Shown here one piece after another: positions 1 to 5,473 of a stretch of DNA of 15,864 nucleotides. The first letter of the stretch is position 1. Every line of letters starts with the position of its first letter. Source of the DNA: VRUE01 sp035707825 (GTDB lineage: Bacteria; Actinomycetota; Thermoleophilia; Solirubrobacterales; 70-9); contig DASSTR010000004.1 in NCBI GenBank assembly GCA_035707825.1, forward strand, positions 1 through 15,864. The letters are read 5' to 3'. Both the position numbers and the translations under genes were made by a program. The notes beneath the pieces are model-generated. The model had not been told where the DNA came from, did no database searches, and worked only from the letters and a program-made list of their open reading frames with translations.

Positions 1-465
1 CCGCGCGATCACGTTGTTGTAGACGACGACGATGCAGAAGGTCGCGTGGGCGACGATCACCGTGAACAGCGAGAGGTCGATCCCGAACACCTGCGTGAAG
101 GTGTTGTTCAGCGCCACGCCGGTGACGATGCCGGGCAGCGCGATCGGCAGGATGACCAGGAAGGAGATCGTCTCGCGACCGAAGAAGCGGTGCCGGGATA
201 CCGCCAGCGACGCCAGGGTGCCGAGCACCAGCGCGATCGCGGTCGCCGCCAGCGCCACTTTGATCGAGGTCCAGAAGGCATCCGGCGCTGTGCTTTCGAA
301 CGCCTTCGGGAACCATTCCAGCGTCAGCCCCGGCGGCGGCCATTCGAGGATCTTGCTGGCGTTGAAGGCGTAGATCGCGAGGATCAGTAGCGGGATGTAG
401 ATGAAGGCCAGCCCGGCGGCGACCGCCAGGCGGAGCAGGATGGTTGCGCGTCCGGAGAGCCTCAT
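1..465 (-). CDS. potC: Polyamine-type ABC transporter permease, PotC-like (3' end outside window)
   Basis: Inner-membrane permease subunit of a spermidine/putrescine-type ABC importer. It would pair with the PotB-like protein to form the channel for substrate handed over by the PotD-like lipoprotein. The visible 155 codons begin MRLSGRATILL and contain a first membrane segment at about residues 10-34 (LAFIYIPLLILAIYAFN), a periplasmic stretch with the PotC-like pattern FNASKILEWPPPGLTLEWF, then at least two more hydrophobic helices (around 66-90 and 98-115). The frame is still open at base 1, so the EAA loop that contacts the ATPase is not visible. The ATG at 465 lies only 5 bases after the potB stop, which indicates translational coupling; no clear Shine-Dalgarno is visible. 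Family assignment is confident; substrate is inferred from the operon. Confidence 0.88.
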   Translation of the reverse strand, partial: MRLSGRATILLRLAVAAGLAFIYIPLLILAIYAFNASKILEWPPPGLTLEWFPKAFESTAPDAFWTSIKVALAATAIALVLGTLASLAVSRHRFFGRETISFLVILPIALPGIVTGVALNNTFTQVFGIDLSLFTVIVAHATFCIVVVYNNVIAR

Positions 466-470
466 CTCAT

Positions 471-1325
471 CTAGATGTGCTCGAAGGCGCCGAGCTTTCG
501 CGCCACCAGCAGGTAGCCGATCATCACCACGATCGGCACCAGCGCCAGCGCCGAGGCGAGCGGCAGGTTGTTGGAGATGTTGTTGAAGACCACGTTGCCG
601 ATGAACTGGTTGTTGGAGACCAGCCGTGGGGTGATGTAGTCGCCGAGCGTCAGCGCGAAGGTGAAGATCGACCCCGCGACGACGGCCGGGAAGCAGAGCG
701 GCAGGATCACCCGCCTGAAGGTGGTGAGCGGCTTCGCGCCGAGGTCCTCGGAGGCGCTGATCAGCGTGTTCGGAATCCGCTCCAGCCCGGCGAAGATCGG
801 CAGCACCATGTAGGGCAGCCAGAGGTAGCTCATCACCAGCCAGACGGCGGTGTTGCCGTAGCCCGGCCCGTGCAGGCCGAACGGTTCCAGCACCCAGTTG
901 ATGAAGCCGTCGGTCGAGAGCATGTTGCGCCAGGAGAGCACCTTGACCAGGTAGCCCGACCAGAGCGGGATCAGGATCGCGATCACCAATGCCGCCTTGG
1001 CCCTGCGGCTGGCGACCTTGGCCATGTAGAAGGCGATCGGGAAGGCCAGGATCGCGTCGGTGACCGTCACCAGCGCCGCGATCAGGATGGTCCGCCCGAC
1101 GATCGTCCGGTAGACCGGTTCGTTCCACAGCGTTTCGAAGTTCTCGAAGTTGAGGTTTTTGACCAGCTCGCCGCTGACCGGATTGACCGACCAGAACGCC
1201 GCGATCAGAAGGATCGCGAGCGAGCCGAGGTAGCCGATCACCAGCCAGCCGACGGGGCCGGCGAGCAGGGTGCCTACCTGCAGGCGGGGGCGGCCGTGGA
1301 AGAGGCCGGCGAGCCTACGGCCCAC
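471..1325 (-). CDS. potB: Polyamine-type ABC transporter permease, PotB-like
   Basis: First permease subunit of the polyamine-type importer, an integral membrane protein of the binding-protein-dependent transport (BPD) family. About six hydrophobic segments are visible. The cytoplasmic EAA coupling loop is clear at about residues 189-212 (SASEDLGAKPLTTFRRVILP), and the following LTLGDYITPRLVSNN stretch is typical of PotB. The frame is open from an ATG at 1358, but that ATG has no spaced ribosome site. The GTG at 1325 is preceded 3-6 bases upstream by AGGAGGAGG, so I take it as the start (284 aa; 295 aa from the ATG). It lies 50 bases after the potD stop and 5 bases before potC. Substrate is inferred from the neighbouring PotD and PotA homologues; related permeases carry other amines or Fe3+. 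Confidence 0.9.
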   Translation of the reverse strand: MGRRLAGLFHGRPRLQVGTLLAGPVGWLVIGYLGSLAILLIAAFWSVNPVSGELVKNLNFENFETLWNEPVYRTIVGRTILIAALVTVTDAILAFPIAFYMAKVASRRAKAALVIAILIPLWSGYLVKVLSWRNMLSTDGFINWVLEPFGLHGPGYGNTAVWLVMSYLWLPYMVLPIFAGLERIPNTLISASEDLGAKPLTTFRRVILPLCFPAVVAGSIFTFALTLGDYITPRLVSNNQFIGNVVFNNISNNLPLASALALVPIVVMIGYLLVARKLGAFEHI

Positions 1326-1375
1326 CGACCTCCTCCTCGCGGCCGCCTCAGCTGACATTCCTCAGCGGCTCTGGC

Positions 1376-2563
1376 TCAGCCCTTGATCGAAGTCCAGGCC
1401 TGGACCCAGTCGTTGTAGTTCTTGCAGTCCTCGGATCCGTTGCCGCAATCCGAGAGCGGCGTCTTCCAGTAGTAGACCCGCTTCCAGAAACCCGGGTTTT
1501 CGGCGTGGTATTCAGCGCAGAAATTCGGGTTTTCGGTCTCTTTGCAGGCCAGTTCCTGAGCCGGCGCCTCACCGAAGTATTCGGCCACCTGGGCGTTGGC
1601 CTTCGGTTCGATGATCCAGTTCATCCACTCGTACATGCAGTTGGGATGCCGAGCTTCGGAGCTGATCATCCAGGTGTCCGACCATCCGGTCGCGCCCTCT
1701 TCGGGGAGGAAGCCCTGGCTCGCCGGGCTCGCTGCGACCGGCTTGCCTTCGCCCTTGAGCGCGAAGTACTGGTACTGCCACGTCGTGCCGACCTCGCTGT
1801 CGCCGTTGGCGAAGGCTGAGATCTGCTTTTCGGCTTCGGACCAGTATTCGCCGACAAGCGGCCGCTGTTCCTGCATCAGCTGCACGGCGGCTTCGAACTG
1901 TTCGTCGTTCAGCTCGTAGGGATCGTCGATGCCGAGTTTCGGTTCGTGCATTTTCAGATACAGCGCCGCTTCGGCGATCGACATCGGATCGTCGTACTGG
2001 CTGATCTTGCCCTTGTACTTGGCCGCGACCTTGGGGTCGAGGGTGACGTTCCACGACCTGGGCGCCGGCGTCACTTCATTGCTGTTCCACATCAGCAGGT
2101 TGGCGCCGCGGCCGTGCGGGATCCCGTAGGGCTTGCCGTCGAACGTGTTGTAGGGCTGGTCCTTGAGATCGGCGAACACGGTTTTGTAGTTCGGCACCAG
2201 ATCGACGTTCACGGGCGCGACGTCGCCGCCTTCGAACAGGCGCGCGGTGGCGTTTCCGGAGGCGGAGACGCCGTCGTATTCGCCGCTGCGCATCAGGTTG
2301 ACCATTTCGTCGGAGGTGCCGGCCACCTTGTTGTTGACCTTGCAGCCGGTCTTTTCTTCGAACGGCTTGCTCCATTCCGGTTCCACGTAGCCGGCCCAGG
2401 AGATCAGGTCGACCTGTCCCTCGCCCTTGCCGAGCTTGGTCAGTTCGCCGCTTCCTTCGCCGTCGTCGCTCGAGCCGCAGCCGGCGAGCAGCAACATGAA
2501 TGCCAGCAGGCCTGCGACGACAGCCCACGCCGTTCGCTCCGGGTGTGCGTCTTGGGTCCTCAC
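1376..2563 (-). CDS. potD: Polyamine-type ABC transporter substrate-binding lipoprotein, PotD/PotF-like
   Basis: Extracytoplasmic solute-binding protein that captures the substrate and delivers it to the PotBC channel. From the GTG at 2563 it has 395 residues. A lipoprotein signal is visible: Arg-containing N-terminus, a hydrophobic run ending LLLAGC, lipidated Cys29, then an acidic-serine linker. The fold signature is that of periplasmic polyamine-binding proteins: LISWAGYVEPEWSKPFEEKT, then TSDEMVNLMRSGEYDGVSAS, GKPYGIPHGRGANLLMW and later GTTWQYQYFALKGEGKP. The open frame reaches a further GTG at 2593, but AGAGGAGG sits just upstream of 2563, so that start is preferred; it lies 19 bases after the potA stop. 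The C-terminal 60 residues contain several cysteines (ELACKETENPNFCAE and DCGNGSEDC), which could form disulfides. The exact ligand cannot be read from sequence. Confidence 0.92.
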   Translation of the reverse strand: MRTQDAHPERTAWAVVAGLLAFMLLLAGCGSSDDGEGSGELTKLGKGEGQVDLISWAGYVEPEWSKPFEEKTGCKVNNKVAGTSDEMVNLMRSGEYDGVSASGNATARLFEGGDVAPVNVDLVPNYKTVFADLKDQPYNTFDGKPYGIPHGRGANLLMWNSNEVTPAPRSWNVTLDPKVAAKYKGKISQYDDPMSIAEAALYLKMHEPKLGIDDPYELNDEQFEAAVQLMQEQRPLVGEYWSEAEKQISAFANGDSEVGTTWQYQYFALKGEGKPVAASPASQGFLPEEGATGWSDTWMISSEARHPNCMYEWMNWIIEPKANAQVAEYFGEAPAQELACKETENPNFCAEYHAENPGFWKRVYYWKTPLSDCGNGSEDCKNYNDWVQAWTSIKG

Positions 2564-2582
2564 CTTGATTCCTCCTCTGTAG

Positions 2583-3566
2583 TCATTTCCCACGTACCGC
2601 GACCGTGTGCTCCGGCCGCCAGCCCACGATGACCTCCTGCCCCTGCTCGGAAGAGGCGCCGGGCAGCGCGCCCTCCACGTTTTGACGTATGACCTGAAGC
2701 TCTCCCCCTTCGTCGAGGCGGACCGTGTAGCGAGTCACCATCCCGGCGTAGGAGACGTCGGCGATCCTGCCGCGCTCGGTATGGAGGCCGTTGGCGGCGG
2801 CCCCAGACTCGACAAGCTGGATCTTCTCCGGCCGGATCGCGAAGCGATCGCCCTTGCGGTCGAGCAGATTGGAGACGCCGACGAAGCCGGCCACGAATTC
2901 CGTCGCCGGGTGCTCGTAGAGCTCAACCGGAGCGCTGACCTGCTCGATCTTGCCTTCGTTGAAGACGGCGATCCTGTCGCTCATCGTCAGGGCCTCGTCC
3001 TGATCGTGAGTGACGTAGACGAAGGTGATGCCGACGTCTTTCTGGATCGTCTTCAGCTCGGTTTGCATCTGCTCGCGAAGCTTCAGGTCAAGCGCGCCGA
3101 GAGGCTCGTCGAGGAGCAGCACCTTGGGCCGGTTGACGATTGCGCGGGCAAGGGCCACGCGCTGCCGCTGGCCGCCGGAGAGCTCCCCGGGCCGCCGCTC
3201 CCCATAACCCGGAAGGCGCACCATCTCGAGGGCCTCGTCTCGCCGGCCGGCACGATCCCGCTTCTCGATGCCGGCGACCCGCAGCCCGTACTCGACGTTC
3301 TCGCCCACCGTCATATGGGGAAAGAGCGCGTAGTCCTGGAAGACCGTGTTGATGGCGCGGTCGTAGGGGGGGACGCCGCTCACGTCCTCGCCCGCCAGCT
3401 CGATCGTCCCCCCTGTCGGCTCCTCGAAGCCGGCGATCATCCGCAGCGTCGTCGTCTTGCCCGAGCCGGAAGGGCCGAGGAAGGTGAAGAACTCCCCTCG
3501 CTCGACCTCCAGGTCTATCCCCGCAACAGCCCAAACCTCGCCGTATTGCCTGGTGAGATTGGACAA
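2583..3566 (-). CDS. potA: Polyamine-type ABC transporter ATP-binding protein, PotA-like
   Basis: Cytoplasmic ATPase that powers the importer. All nucleotide-binding motifs are intact: Walker A GPSGSGKT (31-38), Q-loop Gln77 in TVFQDYALFPHMTV, signature LSGGQRQR (129-136), Walker B VLLLDEP (149-155), D-loop, and switch His187 in YVTHDQDEALTMSDR. A C-terminal TOBE-type domain follows from about residue 240 (RKGDRFAIRPEKIQLV), as in PotA and related CUT1/POPT ATPases. The start is uncertain. TTG at 3566 is the only usual start codon after an in-frame stop at 3600-3602, and no Shine-Dalgarno precedes it; the upstream codons (LDIRLSNLTRQYG) look like native ABC sequence, so an unusual start is possible. 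It is the first gene of the operon. Confidence 0.92.
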   Translation of the reverse strand: MSNLTRQYGEVWAVAGIDLEVERGEFFTFLGPSGSGKTTTLRMIAGFEEPTGGTIELAGEDVSGVPPYDRAINTVFQDYALFPHMTVGENVEYGLRVAGIEKRDRAGRRDEALEMVRLPGYGERRPGELSGGQRQRVALARAIVNRPKVLLLDEPLGALDLKLREQMQTELKTIQKDVGITFVYVTHDQDEALTMSDRIAVFNEGKIEQVSAPVELYEHPATEFVAGFVGVSNLLDRKGDRFAIRPEKIQLVESGAAANGLHTERGRIADVSYAGMVTRYTVRLDEGGELQVIRQNVEGALPGASSEQGQEVIVGWRPEHTVAVRGK

Positions 3567-3619
3567 ACGGATGTCTAGAGGTGCAGCTACACGGCGACGT
3601 TATCCGAATGGGTCAGGAT

Positions 3620-3625
3620 GTAAAG
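3620..3625 (-). promoter_or_regulatory. Weak candidate -35 element for the potADBC operon
   Basis: On the minus strand TTTACA (4 of 6 with TTGACA) is followed after 16 bases by TAACGT, a poor -10. A transcript from here would reach the potA TTG with a leader of only a few tens of bases, consistent with the missing ribosome-binding site. This is a pattern guess only. Confidence 0.2.
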
Positions 3626-3646
3626 GCCAATCTCGACTAATTGAGT

Positions 3647-3663
3647 TGGCCACTTTGGCCAAG
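3647..3663. promoter_or_regulatory. Palindromic operator-like site upstream of the pot operon
   Basis: TTGGCCACTTTGGCCAA is a perfect 7-bp inverted repeat (TTGGCCA / TGGCCAA) with a 3-base spacer, the size and symmetry expected for a dimeric helix-turn-helix regulator. Its left half, TTGGCCACTT, recurs exactly at 3689-3698, 42 bases away (about four helical turns), and an inverted copy GGCCACTT lies at 3676-3683. The site is about 80 bases upstream of the potA start. No regulator gene is in the window, so its identity is unknown. Confidence 0.35.
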
Positions 3664-3673
3664 GACCTTGAAC

Positions 3674-3700
3674 CAAGTGGCCGGGCATTGGCCACTTGGT
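3674..3700 (-). terminator. Hairpin downstream of the NlpC/P60-like gene, possible terminator
   Basis: CCAAGTGGCC and GGCCACTTGG form a perfect 10-bp inverted repeat around a 7-base loop, 22 bases after the stop of the minus-strand NlpC/P60-like gene. There is no T-tract on the minus strand, as is common for hairpin terminators in high-GC bacteria. Because it shares the TTGGCCACTT unit with the palindrome at 3647-3663, it may instead be a second operator site. Confidence 0.35.
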
Positions 3701-3722
3701 CGCATCCGAGCGGTGCGGCGGT

Positions 3723-4280
3723 CTAGAAGCCTGCGGGGTGGCGGGCGACGAAGTCGGCGTTGTCGCGCAGGTCTTCGTGCCAGCGCGGGCCGCTGCCTTC
3801 CGAATCGCCCGAGGTATCCCAGCGGAAGCCGGCGATCTCCGCGTAGGCGTGACCGGGGTTGGCATAGACCGTGATCCAGCGCCCTTCGCCACTCAGCCCC
3901 CAGCTTTCCATCGGGCCCGAGGGCAGCGGGCTTGTCAGGAAGCGGCCGCCGTGAAGGGCGTAGCTGACAGACCCCGAGCAGTCATAGCCGCGGTCCCACC
4001 AGCGGCCGTGGCCCCCGCCCCAGACATACGGTTTGGTGCGGATCCGGTTCGCGGCCCTGATCACGGCCTTGACCCGTCCGGGTGCGGACTTGGGTGGAAT
4101 CAGCATCCCGTTGGCGAGCAGCCTCGCCTTCGGGGTGGGGGTGCAGATGTCGACTTCGGCCGGCGTCACGCCGCCGGTGCCGCAGCCGGCGGAAGCGGCG
4201 GCGGGAGAGCCGAGGGCTACAAGACCCAGGACTCCTATTGCCAACCATCCGGCTCTTAGCCTGTGAATCTGGTTACGCAA
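3723..4280 (-). CDS. Secreted NlpC/P60-like (C40-type) cell-wall peptidase
   Basis: Probable exported cysteine peptidase acting on peptidoglycan stem peptides. The 185-residue product starts with a signal peptide: basic N-terminus, hydrophobic core LAIGVLGLVALGSP, and an AAASA cleavage site near residue 31. The NlpC/P60 core is the pattern KPYVWGGG (83-90) followed by YDCSGSVSYAL, giving nucleophile Cys101, and GHAYAEI with His144 as general base. The third catalytic residue is not obvious. The mature protein has only about 50 residues before the domain, with two cysteines (33 and 46) that may pair. The TTG start at 4280 is chosen because AAGGAG lies 6 bases upstream, directly behind a c-di-AMP-type riboswitch. 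That linkage to a cell-wall hydrolase is well known in actinobacteria and supports the call. The substrate bond is not known. Confidence 0.78.
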   Translation of the reverse strand: MRNQIHRLRAGWLAIGVLGLVALGSPAAASAGCGTGGVTPAEVDICTPTPKARLLANGMLIPPKSAPGRVKAVIRAANRIRTKPYVWGGGHGRWWDRGYDCSGSVSYALHGGRFLTSPLPSGPMESWGLSGEGRWITVYANPGHAYAEIAGFRWDTSGDSEGSGPRWHEDLRDNADFVARHPAGF

Positions 4281-4286
4281 ACCGAT

Positions 4287-4292
4287 CTCCTT
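4287..4292 (-). promoter_or_regulatory. Shine-Dalgarno of the NlpC/P60-like gene at the riboswitch exit
   Basis: AAGGAG on the minus strand, 6 bases before the TTG start, fixes that start codon. It sits immediately after the 3' strand of the riboswitch closing helix. A complementary CTCCTT occurs inside the aptamer region (4329-4334, minus strand), so it could be masked by pairing. Confidence 0.6.
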
Positions 4293-4293
4293 C

Positions 4294-4428
4294 GTCGGCC
4301 TACGGGGTTAGCTGTCGGGCTGGCGCGAAAGGAGCCTGCGCCCCCACCCAGAGCGGGTGGGTTAGCCCCGAAAACGTGGTTCCCCCGTTCCCGTGACGCT
4401 GGTGAGCACCCGGGATTCGGCGTTTCGG
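4294..4428 (-). ncRNA. c-di-AMP riboswitch (ydaO/yuaA type)
   Basis: Cis-acting aptamer in the leader of the NlpC/P60-like gene. Reading the minus strand, the conserved blocks of the ydaO class appear in order: ACGCCGAATCCCGG at the 5' side, ACGGGGGAACCAC, GGGGCTAACCCA, a variable GC-rich hairpin (CCACCCGCTCTGGGTGG), then CCGACAGCTAACCCCGTAGGC at the 3' side, followed by GAAGGAG. In this class c-di-AMP binding generally turns expression off, and cell-wall hydrolases are the commonest targets in actinobacteria. No T-rich terminator lies between aptamer and gene, so control by ribosome access is the more likely mechanism. Boundaries are approximate; recognition is by motif memory, not by a covariance model. 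Confidence 0.85.
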
Positions 4429-4445
4429 TTATCTGGAACGGCGGC

Positions 4446-4451
4446 AGTGTA
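4446..4451 (-). promoter_or_regulatory. Candidate -10 box for the riboswitch transcript
   Basis: TACACT on the minus strand (4 of 6 with TATAAT) would place the transcription start near 4438, about 10 bases before the aptamer begins. The -35 region is weak (TGAGCA at an 18-base spacing). Confidence 0.25.
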
Positions 4452-4556
4452 GACGATCTACCGGCGGTTTGCTCATGAAACACAAACATTGCTTGGCCTT
4501 TCGCACTAATGACTAGGACTCCTGTCGGCAAAACGGCTGGTAGCTTGCGATCTGCG

Positions 4557-5360
4557 ATGAACCTTGCCGGCCGCAAAGCCCTCCTCACCGGTGCGACAGG
4601 CGGCCTCGGCCGCGCGATCGCGAAGGCGCTTGCCGGTGAGGGCGCGGCCGTCGTGCTCAGTGCCCGCAAGGCGGACGCACTGGAGTCCCTGGCTGGCGAA
4701 TTGCCGGGGCATGGCCATAAGACGTTGCCGGCGGACCTGGCGGACCCCGGGGCGGCCGAGAAACTCGCCGCCGAGGCGGGAGAGGTCGACGTGCTGGTCG
4801 CCAATGCGGGCCTGCCGGGGGCGGGCTGGCTGACCGACTTCACGCCCGAGCAGGTGCAGCGCGCCCTGCGGGTCAACCTCGAGTCGCCGATGCTGATGGC
4901 GCGGGCGCTCTTTCCGGGCATGGTTGAGCGCGGCTCCGGGCACCTGGTCTTCATCTCCTCGCTGGCCGGAAAGGCGGCGAGCCCTCTTTCTTCGATCTAC
5001 AACGCGACCAAGTTCGGGCTGCGTGGCTTCGCGCTCGGGCTGCGCGCCGACCTCTCGTCAAAGGGGGTCGGCGTCTCGCTGGTCTCTCCCGGCTTCATCC
5101 GCGAAGCGGGGATGTTCGCCGACTCGGGAGCCAATCCACCGCCGGGCATGGGCACGAGCACGCCGGAGGCGGTCTCCTCAGCCGTTGTGAGGGCGATCAA
5201 GCGCGACAAGGTCGAGATCACGGTGGCGCCGCTTTCCCAGCGCGCTCTGGCCCACTTTGCGCTTGCCAACCCCGCCATCTCGGCCCGCGCTCAAAGCGGG
5301 TCCGCCGGCCAGAAGGCCGCCCAGGCCGTCGCCGACGGCCACCCCGACCACAAGCGCTGA
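4557..5360 (+). CDS. Short-chain dehydrogenase/reductase (classical SDR)
   Basis: Cytosolic NAD(P)-dependent oxidoreductase of 267 residues with a complete classical SDR active site. It has TGATGGLG cofactor loop (11-18), VANAG (81-85), Asn107, Ser134/135 in LVFISSLAGK, and the Tyr148-x-x-x-Lys152 pair in YNATK. Arg37 after the second strand (SARKADALE) suggests NADPH preference, so a reductase is likely. The frame is open from an ATG at 4509, but neither ATG has a clear ribosome site; 4557 puts the first beta-strand at the usual distance from the start (MNLAGRKALLTG). It is divergent from the riboswitch-controlled gene and followed by a strong hairpin. Substrate cannot be told; relatives act on acyl, keto or steroid-like compounds. 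Confidence 0.87.
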   Translation: MNLAGRKALLTGATGGLGRAIAKALAGEGAAVVLSARKADALESLAGELPGHGHKTLPADLADPGAAEKLAAEAGEVDVLVANAGLPGAGWLTDFTPEQVQRALRVNLESPMLMARALFPGMVERGSGHLVFISSLAGKAASPLSSIYNATKFGLRGFALGLRADLSSKGVGVSLVSPGFIREAGMFADSGANPPPGMGTSTPEAVSSAVVRAIKRDKVEITVAPLSQRALAHFALANPAISARAQSGSAGQKAAQAVADGHPDHKR

Positions 5361-5445
5361 GGCGGGGCACCTCCCGTCCGGACAAGCACCGGCCTAATGA
5401 GACCGGTGCTTTGAGTATCCGCCCGTTCGAGAGGTGCCCCGCCTC
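5359..5445 (+). repeat. Nested long inverted repeat between the SDR gene and acnA
   Basis: Outer arms GAGGCGGGGCACCTC (5359-5373) and GAGGTGCCCCGCCTC (5431-5445) are a perfect 15-bp inverted repeat. Inside lies a second perfect 9-bp stem, AAGCACCGG (5384-5392) / CCGGTGCTT (5403-5411). The outer left arm begins within the SDR stop codon. The structure ends 28 bases before the acnA start. Confidence 0.8.
5384..5415 (+). terminator. Probable terminator of the SDR gene
   Basis: A 9-bp GC-rich stem with a 10-base loop, followed by CTTTGAG, 23 bases after the SDR stop codon. The stem is symmetric in DNA, but the T-run favours the plus strand. It also falls inside the larger inverted repeat that precedes acnA. 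Confidence 0.55.
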
Positions 5446-5461
5446 GAAGCTGCGGGCTTCG
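5445..5461 (+). promoter_or_regulatory. Small hairpin next to the acnA ribosome-binding site
   Basis: CGAAGC (5445-5450) and GCTTCG (5456-5461) form a 6-bp stem with a 5-base loop. It ends one base before the AGGA (5463-5466) that serves the acnA GTG start at 5474. Its position could affect ribosome loading; that is inference. Confidence 0.4.
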
Positions 5462-5473
5462 TAGGATGGGTAT

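Noticed and set aside
3587..3892. A 101-codon minus-strand open frame between potA and the NlpC/P60-like gene
   Set aside because: Most of it overlaps the NlpC gene in another frame, and it shows no ribosome site or recognisable domain; the Pro/Thr/Ala/Arg-rich translation looks like a shadow.
4557..5360. Assignment of the SDR gene as alkyl-DHAP reductase of the ether-lipid pathway
   Set aside because: Eukaryotic alkyl-DHAP reductase is an SDR, but this gene is 7.6 kb away, separated by acnA and kgd, and has no specific motif supporting it.
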